Shown here: in pieces, positions 1 through 5,942 of the stretch
Layout of the letters: every line of letters begins with the position of its first letter
Position numbering within the stretch: the stretch's first letter is position 1
Assembly (NCBI GenBank): GCA_031278075.1
Contig: JAITLE010000221.1
Coordinates: 1-11,295, forward strand
DNA length: 11,295 bases
Direction of reading: 5' to 3'
From: Bifidobacteriaceae bacterium
Lineage (GTDB): Bacteria; Actinomycetota; Actinomycetes; Actinomycetales; WQXJ01
Program-made: the position numbers and the translations under genes
The notes under the pieces: model-generated
What the model was told of the DNA's origin: nothing
Databases searched by the model: none
What the model saw: the letters and a program-made list of their open reading frames with translations, nothing else

Positions 1-1
1 C

Positions 2-1000
2 TTCAGCGCCGGCACCCCGATCGCCAAGCTGCTGCTCGGCGAGGTCTCGCCCTGGCTGCTCGCCGGGCTGCTCTACGCCGGCGCCGGGTTCGGCCTCGGC
101 CTCTACCGACTCGTCCGCCGACCGCCACGGGTCCGGCTGACCCGTCGCGAATTGCTGCCGCTCGCAGGCGCGGTCTTGTTCGGTGGCGTGCTCGGTCCGG
201 TGCTGCTGATGTTCGGGCTGGCCGGCATGCCCGCCTCGGGTGCATCGCTGCTGCTGAATGCAGAAGGCGTGTTCACCGCGCTGCTGGCGTGGTTCGTGTT
301 CAGGGAGAACGTCGACCGGCGCATCGCGCTGGGCATGGCGGCGATCGTCGCCGGCGCGGTCGTGCTCTCGATCCCGACCGGGGCCGTCGAGCTCACCGCT
401 CTGTGGCCCTCGCTCGCCGTGCTCGGTGCCTGTCTGTGCTGGGGCATCGACAACAACCTCACACGAAAGGTCGCCCTCACTGACGCGACCTGGCTCACCG
501 CCGTCAAGGGCGGCATCGCCGGGCCGGTCAACCTCGCGCTGGCGTTCCTGCTCGGCGCGACCCTCCCGCCCCTCTGGACAGTGGCCGCGGCGATGGGCGT
601 GGGTGTGCTCGCCTACGGGGTGAGCCTGGTGCTGTTCATCGTCGCGCTGCGCCATGTCGGCACGGCCCGTGCCGGGGCCTACTACTCGATCGCGCCATTC
701 TTCGGCGCCCTCGTCGCCATAGCTTTGGGAGAGCCCCTGACCATGCCGCTGCTGATCGCGGCGACGCTCATGGCGGTGGGCGTGTGGCTGCACCTTGCCG
801 AGCGGCACGAGCACGAGCACACCCACACGGCCACGGCGCACGAGCACTGGCACCGCCACGACGACGGCCACCATGACCACAAGCATCCCGAGCCTGTCCC
901 CGTTGAGGCCTGGCACCGCCACGTGCACACGCACGAGGCGGTCACTCACTCCCACCCGCACTTCCCTGACCCGCACCACCGGCACGACCACAGGCCCTGA
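2..1000 (+). CDS. DMT/EamA-family permease with histidine-rich C-terminal tail (5' end outside window)
   Basis: The frame is open from base 2 to the TGA at 998-1000, so the N-terminus lies to the left of the window. The visible 332 residues hold about nine hydrophobic segments in two blocks, the second half of one EamA unit and a complete second one, as in 10-TM drug/metabolite transporters. The linker after the fourth segment contains the D-N-N-L-T-R-K sequence that I associate with a subgroup of EamA proteins. The last 70 or so residues (from about base 795) are hydrophilic and hold about two dozen histidines in HEH, HTH, HRH and HSHPH patterns, ending HHRHDHRP. Such tails usually bind Zn, Ni or Co, so a role in metal export or sensing is possible, but the substrate is unknown. 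The family is sure; the function is not. Confidence 0.9.
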   Translation, partial: FSAGTPIAKLLLGEVSPWLLAGLLYAGAGFGLGLYRLVRRPPRVRLTRRELLPLAGAVLFGGVLGPVLLMFGLAGMPASGASLLLNAEGVFTALLAWFVFRENVDRRIALGMAAIVAGAVVLSIPTGAVELTALWPSLAVLGACLCWGIDNNLTRKVALTDATWLTAVKGGIAGPVNLALAFLLGATLPPLWTVAAAMGVGVLAYGVSLVLFIVALRHVGTARAGAYYSIAPFFGALVAIALGEPLTMPLLIAATLMAVGVWLHLAERHEHEHTHTATAHEHWHRHDDGHHDHKHPEPVPVEAWHRHVHTHEAVTHSHPHFPDPHHRHDHRP

Positions 1001-1033
1001 CCGCCCCGGGGTGCTAACGGGCCGATCCGACGA

Positions 1034-1049
1034 GCTCGCGGTAGCGAGC
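1034..1049. terminator. Small hairpin in the 3'-to-3' gap (weak terminator candidate)
   Basis: GCTCGC and GCGAGC pair as a 6-bp stem around a GGTA loop. It lies between the stop of the plus-strand EamA permease and the stop of the minus-strand ABC remnant, where a bidirectional terminator would be expected. There is no T-run on either side and the stem is short, so the call is weak. Confidence 0.25.
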
Positions 1050-1093
1050 GCCGGCCTGGAGAGTCTCGTGGCTGGCAGCCCCGGCGATCCGGG

Positions 1094-1684
1094 TCAGGCG
1101 GGAGTGTCGGCGGCCTCGAGTCGCCAGCCGAGGGTGCTGGTGCGTTCGAGCCAGAACGCGGAGTACCGGCCGCCGAGGGCGAGGAGCTCGTCGTGGGTGC
1201 CCATTTCGGCGATGCGACCCTGGTCGTCGAGGACGATGATCTGGTCGGCGCCCGTGACGGTGGAGAGCTTGTGGGCGATGACGACGAGGGTGGCGTGCTC
1301 GCGGAGGGCCTCGAGGGAACGTTGCACGAAGCGCTCGTTCTCGGGGTCGAGTGCGGCGGTGGCCTCGTCCAGCAGCACGACGGGGGCGCGCTTGAGGATG
1401 GCGCGGGCGACCGAGACGCGCTGGCGTTCGCCGCCGGAGAGGGCGGAGCCGGCCTCGCCGACCCGGGTGTCCCAGCCGTCGGGAAGGCGTTCGGCGATCT
1501 CGGTGACACCGGCCAGGCGGGCAGCCTCGTCGACCTCGGCGTCGGTGGCGTCGGGGCGGCCGAGGCGGATGTTCTCGCGCAGGGTGTCGTCGAAGAGGTA
1601 GACGTCCTGGAACACGAGCGCGAGCTGCGCCATGAGGTCCTCGGTGCTCTGGTCGCGCACGTCCACGCCGCCGACCCGGACGAC
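1094..1684 (-). pseudogene. C-terminal fragment of an ABC exporter ATPase, Walker A lost
   Basis: Read on the minus strand, this stretch encodes the second part of an ABC nucleotide-binding domain: a Q-loop (LVFQDVYLFDD, about 1615-1585), the signature LSGGERQRVSVARA (about 1441-1400), Walker B with D-loop (VVLLDEATAALD, about 1381-1346) and the H-loop (IAHKLS, near 1276-1268). It ends FWLERTSTLGWRL and a short tail, with the TGA complement at 1094-1096. The P-loop (GxxGxGKS/T) and the whole membrane domain that precedes it in exporters are missing. The sequence begins abruptly at VRVGGVDVRD, which normally lies shortly after Walker A, so the product cannot bind ATP normally. The NBD style resembles fused exporters such as the IrtB/YbtQ group, but the original substrate cannot be told. 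It is fused in frame to a transposase fragment upstream. Confidence 0.85.
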
Positions 1685-2176
1685 GCGGACGGTGATCGAG
1701 TTGCGCAGCATCGTGCCCGGCCTGGTCGCGGACTTGCCCCTCAGCGGGTCGCGGGCCTTGGCCGGCGCGAGGTAGCGGTCGATGGTGGCCGGGGACATGG
1801 CCAGCAGCTCGGCGCGGACCTCGGCGCTGTAGCGGGCCTCGCCGGGAACCAGGTGGCCGTGGCGCTCCAGGTTCGCGACCAGCGCCTCCATCGCCGCCGC
1901 CAGGTGCTTCCCGCACTGGCCCCCAGAGACCGCCCACACCTTCTGGAGGACCTTCAACGAGGCATACGAGTAGTGGCGCGAGCCGCGCCGCGGACCCGGC
2001 TTGCGGCCCCGCCTCCCCGGAGGCTCCTTCGCGCGGGCCGTCAGCCGGCGCCGCGCGTTGTCCCTCGACCACCTGGTCAGGCCGCACACCTCGTCGCGGA
2101 TCAGGCTCTTGAGGGCCTTCGGGGCCTTGGCGTACTTCTGGGCGTAGCTGCGGGCGATCTCCGCTCGTGCCGCCAT
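1685..2176 (-). pseudogene. N-terminal fragment of a DDE/integrase-type transposase
   Basis: Minus-strand coding begins at the ATG complement 2174-2176 (MAARAEIARSYAQ) and runs for about 164 residues. It holds a helix-turn-helix-like segment around residues 25-50 (DEVCGLTRWSRDNARRRL), a basic stretch (RRGRKPGPRRG), then VLQKVWAVSGGQCGKHLAAAM and MSPATIDRYLAPAKARD. From memory this is the N-terminal DNA-binding part of a large actinobacterial transposase family whose catalytic core starts soon after LRxSITxR. Here the reading passes from NSITVR straight into the ABC ATPase fragment, so the DDE core and the far IS end are gone. The open frame extends upstream to 2335, but that part looks like translated IS terminal sequence rather than protein. 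The fragment is inactive as a transposase. The IS family name is not assigned. Confidence 0.75.
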
Positions 2177-2340
2177 CGAGAACTCGCTTTCCACCCGCCC
2201 AACCGTGGCGGCTCTCGCCACGCCAGGCAACGGCGCCCCGCATCCCCATCCGGGCAAAAACCCTGAGGCACAGGCCCCCGCTACGCGGGCATCAACTGTG
2301 AGTCTCGTCGCATCCGTGAGGACCACGTGCTGCACCTTCG
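1685..2340 (-). mobile_element. Insertion sequence remnant (transposase-start end only)
   Basis: The remnant covers the truncated transposase and about 160 bases ahead of its start codon. The outer limit near 2320-2340 is inferred. The bases there, read on the minus strand, begin GGTGCAGCACGTGGTCCTCA, which looks like an IS end, but no partner inverted repeat or target duplication remains in the window. The inner limit is the junction with the ABC gene near 1675-1690. An IS seems to have landed near an ABC exporter gene and a later deletion removed the rest of both. The outer end lies just upstream of the XRE-cupin regulator, so that gene's original promoter may have been replaced. Confidence 0.5.
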
Positions 2341-2378
2341 TAGGCTGGAGTCATGACGCGGACGATCGGATCCGCTCG

Positions 2379-2996
2379 GTGACCGAGCAGGCACCGGAGG
2401 ATCGTCGGCCCGACCTCACGCAGGCAGTCCTGCGCGAGGTCGGGCCGCGCCTGCGCGCCGCCCGCCTGAAACGCGACCTCACCCTCGAGGCGCTCTCCGA
2501 CACCACCGGGATCTCCCCATCGACACTGTCCCGGTTGGAGTCGGGCAAGCGTGCGCCGAACCTGGAGCTACTGATCCCGGTCACGCGTGTCCTGCGGCTC
2601 AGCCTCGACGACTTGCTCATGTGGACGGTGCCCGACCCGCGCATCCGTTCCCGCACCCAGCGGTTCGGGAACCTCACCGTCGAGTACCTCTCACCCGAGT
2701 CCGCGCCCGTACAGACGTTCAAGATGACCCTCACCCCGACGAACGCGCCCATCCAGACCCGCTCACACGACGGCTACGAATGGTGCTATGTCCTGCGCGG
2801 CCGTGCCCGCGTCATCCTCGGCGACCGCGAGCTCGTCATCGAGGCGGGCCAGGCCGCTGAGTTCGACACTCGGCTCCCACACTGGGTCGCAGCCCTCGGC
2901 GGCGAACCGGTCGAGATACTGGCGATCTTCAACCGCAGCGGCGAACGCATCCACCTGCCCGAGTTCGGCGCGAGCGACCCGCCCGCCGCACGCTGA
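2379..2996 (+). CDS. XRE-family transcriptional regulator with C-terminal cupin domain
   Basis: The product is about 205 residues from the GTG at 2379. Residues 20-80 form a classic XRE helix-turn-helix: LRAARLKRDLTLEAL, GISPSTLSRLESGKRAP, then the helix ending LDDLL. Residues 115-190 form a cupin barrel with SHDGYEWCYVLRGRARV, GDRELVIEAGQAAEF and LPHWV; H130, E134 and H168 are the likely metal-position residues. Proteins of this build bind DNA and sense a small ligand, often controlling a neighbouring transporter or catabolic gene. The frame stays open upstream into the IS remnant, so the true start is uncertain; GTG 2379 was chosen because it lies just before the conserved part. A 9-codon ORF (2353-2382, MTRTIGSAR) ends with its TGA overlapping this GTG, which could couple translation. 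The target and ligand are unknown; the EamA gene might once have been its neighbour. Confidence 0.9.
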   Translation: MTEQAPEDRRPDLTQAVLREVGPRLRAARLKRDLTLEALSDTTGISPSTLSRLESGKRAPNLELLIPVTRVLRLSLDDLLMWTVPDPRIRSRTQRFGNLTVEYLSPESAPVQTFKMTLTPTNAPIQTRSHDGYEWCYVLRGRARVILGDRELVIEAGQAAEFDTRLPHWVAALGGEPVEILAIFNRSGERIHLPEFGASDPPAAR

Positions 2997-3109
2997 GCAC
3001 CATTCGTGAGCCCGCGAGGTCTCGAGACGAGTGAATGATGGTGGTACGAAACGTCAACAGCTATGATTACCTGTATACGGTTGGTATCGAAGGTTGGGGG
3101 GTGATCGAA

Positions 3110-3667
3110 GTGGCTGCACTGACGCCCGGTACCGCCGAACGTCAGGGCCTGTCCCGCAGCGGCCTGTACCGTGCCGCGCGCGAAGGCCGCTACGAGCGGA
3201 TCGCCCGCGGCATCTACCTGCCCGCGGAAGCACCCGCGGCCGACTGGGACTGGCTCGAGGCGGTCACCCGCCGGCCCGAGGCCACGATCTGCCTGACCTC
3301 CGCCCTGGCACACCACGACCTGAGCGACGCGATCCCGGCCGCCCTGGACATCGCGATCCCACGCGGCGCCCGGATCCCGGCAACCGACTCCGCGATCGCA
3401 TGGCACTCCTTCGACCGCGCCACCTTCGAACTCGGCAGGGAGGAGATCCCGATCCCCGGCAGTGACCTCACGATCGGCCTGTACTCACCGGAACGGTCGA
3501 TCGCCGACGCCTTCCGACTCCGCGGCGAGCTCGGCTACGAGCTCGCCCGCGATGCTCTCAAGGAGTGGCTGCGCCGCGGCGGGAAGCCGGCGCGGCTGAT
3601 CGAGATCGCCACGCGGCTCCCGCGCGCGAAGACCCCGATCCTCCACGCACTGGACGCGCTGTCATGA
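3110..3667 (+). CDS. abiEi: AbiEi-family antitoxin (type IV toxin-antitoxin), winged-helix autoregulator
   Basis: The product is about 185 residues. The N-terminal winged-helix part reads LTPGTAERQGLSRSGLYRAA, then EGRYERIARGIYLP. The C-terminal antitoxin domain follows: TICLTSALAHHDL, DIAIPRGARIP, IGLYSPERSIADAFRLR and a closing helix ALKEWLRRG. This is the AbiEi pattern. These proteins neutralise the AbiEii nucleotidyltransferase without direct binding and repress their own promoter. The start is set at GTG 3110 because GGGGGTGA (3097-3104) sits five bases ahead as a good ribosome site. GTG 3101 and ATG 3035 are in-frame alternatives, but the 3035 extension is AT-richer and looks like promoter. 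The stop overlaps the toxin start as ATGA, so the two are translationally coupled. Confidence 0.88.
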   Translation: MAALTPGTAERQGLSRSGLYRAAREGRYERIARGIYLPAEAPAADWDWLEAVTRRPEATICLTSALAHHDLSDAIPAALDIAIPRGARIPATDSAIAWHSFDRATFELGREEIPIPGSDLTIGLYSPERSIADAFRLRGELGYELARDALKEWLRRGGKPARLIEIATRLPRAKTPILHALDALS

Positions 3668-4515
3668 GCACGGGCGAGGAGACCTACCGTCGCGTCCAGG
3701 CGGCGGCGCGCTCGGTCGCCGACAAGACCGGCGTCCCGGCGCCGACGCAGGAGTACCTCATCCGGCACCTGCTCGAGTCGTTCCTGGACCGGCTGACCCG
3801 CATCGTGCGCGCCGACGCCTTTGTGCTCAAAGGCGGCATCCTGCTCGCCGCCTATGGCGTGCGCCGCCCCACCAAGGACGCCGACGCGAACGCTATCCAC
3901 TCGGACGTCACCGCCGAACACCTCGCCGAGGTCGTCCGCGACATCGCAGCCGTCGACGCCGGCGACGGAGTCGCCTTCGACACCGCCACGATCACCGTCC
4001 AGGAGATCCGCGAGCAGGCCGACTATCCGGGCCTCCGGCTCCGTGTGAAGGCCCGCATCGGGCCTTGGACTGGCACCGCGGCATGGGACGTGTCCACGGG
4101 CGACCCGATCATCCCCGCACCGCGACGGGTACGCATCGACCGGGTCCTCGGCGAACCGATCGAACTGCTCGGCTACGCGCCAGAGACCACGATCGCCGAG
4201 AAGGGCGTGACCATCCTCGAGCGCGGCATCACCAGCACCCGCTGGCGCGACTACGTCGACATCGTCCAGCTCGCCCGCCAAGGCATCGACACCGCCGAAC
4301 TGCTGCGCTCCGCGCGAGCCGTCGCCCGCTACCGCAGTGTCGTATTGGAGCCCGTCGCTCCGCACCTGGCCGGCTACGGCGAGATCGGGCAAGCCAAGTG
4401 GGCTGCCTGGCGCCGCAAAGAGAAGCTCGAGGCCGTCAGCGAGGAGAACCTGGACGACCAGGCCGCACTCGTCGCGTCGCTTCTCGACCCGATCTTCGCG
4501 CTCGGCCCCGGCTGA
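3664..4515 (+). CDS. abiEii: AbiEii/AbiGii-family nucleotidyltransferase toxin
   Basis: The product is 283 residues, of the usual family length. The nucleotidyltransferase core is visible: FVLKGGILLAAYG (residues 53-65) carries the GG motif, followed by RRPTKDADAN (67-76) with D72 and D74 as the metal-binding acidic pair. The second family block is AEKGVTILERG (178-188), with the invariant-looking K180, followed by TRWRDYVDIVQLA (residues 192-204), which holds D196 and D199. The C-terminal helical part ends LLDPIFALGPG. AbiEii toxins use NTP to modify an RNA target and arrest growth, giving abortive infection or element stability. The gene overlaps the antitoxin by four bases and is followed by a hairpin at 4531-4552, so the pair forms a two-gene operon. 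All key residues appear present, so it is probably functional. ATG 3664 was chosen over the longer open frame because of the ATGA overlap. Confidence 0.9.
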   Translation: MSTGEETYRRVQAAARSVADKTGVPAPTQEYLIRHLLESFLDRLTRIVRADAFVLKGGILLAAYGVRRPTKDADANAIHSDVTAEHLAEVVRDIAAVDAGDGVAFDTATITVQEIREQADYPGLRLRVKARIGPWTGTAAWDVSTGDPIIPAPRRVRIDRVLGEPIELLGYAPETTIAEKGVTILERGITSTRWRDYVDIVQLARQGIDTAELLRSARAVARYRSVVLEPVAPHLAGYGEIGQAKWAAWRRKEKLEAVSEENLDDQAALVASLLDPIFALGPG

Positions 4516-4530
4516 AATCACCCCGCAGGA

Positions 4531-4552
4531 GGCGGCCGGCGAGCCGGCCGCC
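4531..4552 (+). terminator. Strong GC hairpin after the AbiE operon
   Basis: GGCGGCCGGC (4531-4540) and GCCGGCCGCC (4543-4552) are perfect complements with GA between them, so the real fold is a 9-bp stem with a CGAG loop. It starts 15 bases after the AbiEii stop codon. No T-run follows, as is common in high-GC actinobacteria. It likely ends or stabilises the abiEi-abiEii transcript. Confidence 0.6.
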
Positions 4553-4608
4553 AGGCCCACCGAGCGACCCAAGTGGATCGGCGCGTCACCAGGCGGATCC
4601 TGGCCGAC

Positions 4609-4638
4609 TTGACAGGTCACTCTCAGACAGGTGAAAAT
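4609..4638 (+). promoter_or_regulatory. Candidate sigma-70-type promoter for the small ORF / secreted protein unit
   Basis: A perfect TTGACA (4609-4614) is followed 18 bases later by GAAAAT (4633-4638), four of six matches to the -10 consensus. Transcription would begin about 4645, just ahead of or inside the Fur/Zur-type site at 4650-4669, which fits repression. An alternative -10 is GATAAT (4656-4661), inside the operator itself. The exact start is not resolved by sequence alone. Confidence 0.45.
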
Positions 4639-4649
4639 GAGCGTACCAA

Positions 4650-4669
4650 GAGACTGATAATCGTTCTCA
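4650..4669. promoter_or_regulatory. Fur/Zur-family operator, site 1
   Basis: The 15-mer TGATAATCGTTCTCA (4655-4669) has the 7-1-7 layout of Fur-family boxes: TGATAAT, C, then GTTCTCA, whose complement TGAGAAC matches the left arm in five of seven bases. It also overlaps an 8-1-8 dyad centred on 4659. It is 14/15 identical to the reverse complement of site 2 at 5876-5890. It lies 45 bases upstream of the ATG at 4715 and just after a TTGACA promoter. A zinc regulator (Zur) is favoured over Fur, Mur or Nur only because of the histidine-rich proteins downstream. Confidence 0.65.
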
Positions 4670-4714
4670 ATAACGCGAAGCGACAGGGATTGCATACGGA
4701 AGCGAGGTGAAGAG

Positions 4715-5005
4715 ATGTCGAAGCAGCAAGGACGCCGTGAACAGACTCTCCTGCCCCATGCGCCGCAGCGCCAGTCAACCCGTACCGCTGACCATCCGCA
4801 AGCAAGCGTAGCTCTCGCGCACCGTCACGGACTCGGACACCTCGCGACCCACGGCGACCTACGCTGTGGCTGCGGTCCCGATGTCCTCGGTACCGAGAAC
4901 CATGTCGCCGACCTTGCGGCGGCGCCTGGAACGACCGGGGTGCCGCGACGGCGTCAGCTGGCGGGCTTCGTGCTGACTCACTTCATCTACTCCGACCGAA
5001 TGTGA
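4715..5005 (+). CDS. Unrecognised 96-residue protein, His-containing, downstream of a Fur/Zur-type operator
   Basis: I do not recognise this protein. It begins MSKQQGRREQ after a good ribosome site (GAGGTGA, 4704-4710, four bases ahead of the ATG). It has eight histidines, several in short clusters (AHRHG, GHLATHG), and a single C-G-C-G pair at its centre (DLRCGCGPDVL), followed by GTENHVADLAA. It has no signal peptide or membrane segment, so it should be cytoplasmic. Its third-position GC is roughly 70%, lower than neighbouring genes but compatible with coding. It is the first ORF after operator site 1 and may be co-transcribed with the secreted protein at 5179. The histidines and cysteines suggest metal binding, but this is only a guess. 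It might also be a non-coding leader that happens to be open. Confidence 0.5.
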   Translation: MSKQQGRREQTLLPHAPQRQSTRTADHPQASVALAHRHGLGHLATHGDLRCGCGPDVLGTENHVADLAAAPGTTGVPRRRQLAGFVLTHFIYSDRM

Positions 5006-5006
5006 T

Positions 5007-5037
5007 GCCCTGCCGCTCCCTGAACGGACCGCAGGGC
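5007..5037 (+). terminator. Hairpin between the small ORF and the secreted-protein gene (possible attenuator)
   Basis: GCCCTGC (5007-5013) and GCAGGGC (5031-5037) form a 7-bp stem with a 17-base loop, starting two bases after the stop codon at 5003-5005. It has no T-run. It could reduce read-through or mark a processing site. The remaining stretch to 5178 shows no clear promoter or second operator, which argues that the next gene depends on transcription from upstream. Confidence 0.25.
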
Positions 5038-5178
5038 GACCAGTCTCCGGGATCGCGCCGACGCTCGGACAGGCGCGCCTTCTCGCCCCTTACGGGTACC
5101 TCATCCAGAGACCCATCACACGATCACCGACGCCCCTCCTTCGCGAGTGCGGCGCAAGAACTAGAACGGAAGAACATC

Positions 5179-5793
5179 ATGGATCAGCAAACTCTCGACC
5201 TGCCCACCGCGACCAAGCGCCGGTTCAGCAAGGGCCTGGTCGCCCTCGCCGCCGCCGCCGCTCTCAGCCTGGGTGGGGCCGGTGCCGCCTATGCGGCCAC
5301 GGGCCACACGACCGGTGAATACGACGCCTGGGAAGTCCACATCCACGACGGGGAGATCGAACTCCACACTCACGGACATGACAACGCTCCGTGGGATGAC
5401 GGCGACTGGTTCGTCACCGACAACGACGGCTTCATCTACGGGCCGTGGGACAGCCCGGATCTCGAGGTCGGATTCTCCACTGAGGACGCCTACGCCGGCA
5501 CGGGCTTCACCGGAAGCATCACCTTCACGATCACCGATGTGACCTACGACGACGGCAGCAATCCTCCGGATGACGGCACTCTCATCGTCCGGAACGCGGG
5601 CGGTGCCAACGAGCTCTTCAACACGGGCGCGAGTGACTTCTCAGAGTCCTTCGGGTCGGGCACCCAGCACGACCACTGGGAGTGGGAGTTCGCCGACGGC
5701 TCGGGCACCTACGAAGTGACGGTCGCCGCGTCGTCGACCGGCAGCTTCTTCGACGCCTCTGACCCCTACACGGTCACCTTCGTGGTGCCTTAA
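5179..5793 (+). CDS. Secreted His-rich single-domain protein related to TIGR03769 surface repeats; probable extracellular metal carrier
   Basis: The product is 204 residues. GGAAG (5168-5172) sits six bases ahead of ATG 5179. The frame stays open back to 5002, but the extension would bury a good signal peptide, so the internal start was chosen. Residues 1-39 are a Sec signal: KRR at 13-15, a long alanine/leucine core, and a likely cut after AYA at 39. The mature part opens with a histidine cluster (VHIHDGEIELHTHGHDN, H54, H56, H63, H65, H67). Later blocks are FTGSITFTITDV, LIVRNAGGANELFNTGA and QHDHWEWEF (H164, H166), then GTYEVTVAAS. These align by eye with the repeat of the giant protein downstream (VLFNTRDG, HAHGSWAF, GVYCLDF), but this copy has no cysteine. 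There is no LPXTG or C-terminal membrane segment, so it is released rather than anchored. A zinc-carrier role is inferred from the histidines and the upstream operator. Confidence 0.85.
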   Translation: MDQQTLDLPTATKRRFSKGLVALAAAAALSLGGAGAAYAATGHTTGEYDAWEVHIHDGEIELHTHGHDNAPWDDGDWFVTDNDGFIYGPWDSPDLEVGFSTEDAYAGTGFTGSITFTITDVTYDDGSNPPDDGTLIVRNAGGANELFNTGASDFSESFGSGTQHDHWEWEFADGSGTYEVTVAASSTGSFFDASDPYTVTFVVP

Positions 5794-5804
5794 GAAAAGA
5801 GGCT

Positions 5805-5837
5805 CGTAGGGGGCGACCACTGCGGTCGCCCCCTACG
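5805..5837 (+). terminator. Rho-independent-like terminator after the secreted His-rich gene
   Basis: CGTAGGGGGCGACC (5805-5818) pairs perfectly with GGTCGCCCCCTACG (5824-5837) as a 14-bp stem with an ACTGC loop, 11 bases past the stop codon. A short run (TTCGT) follows instead of a long T-tract. This separates the small secreted gene from the giant protein, which has its own operator just downstream. Confidence 0.85.
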
Positions 5838-5875
5838 TTCGTCGGCTGGATGCGCGCTGACCGCTAGTCTTCAAG

Positions 5876-5895
5876 TGAGAACGATTATCGTTCTT
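5876..5895. promoter_or_regulatory. Fur/Zur-family operator, site 2
   Basis: AGAACGAT T ATCGTTCT (5878-5894) is a perfect 8-1-8 inverted repeat centred on 5886. Within it, TGAGAACGATTATCG (5876-5890) is the reverse complement of site 1 at 4655-4669 in 14 of 15 positions. It lies 47 bases upstream of the ATG at 5943, in the gap after the terminator, where it can only serve the giant protein gene. No clear -35/-10 pair was seen around it. The regulator itself is not encoded in the window. Confidence 0.7.
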
Positions 5896-5942
5896 CGTCG
5901 TTACCACTCGCCCGATCCCTCAACAATTGATAGAGAAGCCCC

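Noticed and set aside
795..1601. Plus-strand frame 795-1601 rich in Thr/Ser/Arg
   Set aside because: It is an out-of-frame reading of the His-codon-rich tail of the EamA gene and of the antisense of the ABC fragment.
1014..2266. Minus-strand frame 1014-2249 and plus-strand frame 1193-2266 over the scar region
   Set aside because: Low-complexity Arg/Gly/Val-rich translations; the frame with ABC and transposase motifs explains the region.
4631..4640. GTGAAAATGA as a further Zur half-site
   Set aside because: It resembles the left arm of actinobacterial Zur boxes, but no matching right arm follows (GCGTACCAAG), and it coincides with the candidate -10 region.
3535..4695. 386-residue minus-strand open frame over AbiEii
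   Set aside because: The plus strand encodes AbiEii with all family motifs and an ATGA overlap; the minus frame shows no known domain and runs through the promoter and operator region.
5002..5178. N-terminal extension of the secreted protein from GTG 5002
   Set aside because: It would put 59 Ser/Arg-rich residues ahead of a clean signal peptide; ATG 5179 has a proper ribosome site. The GTGA overlap with the previous stop is probably chance.
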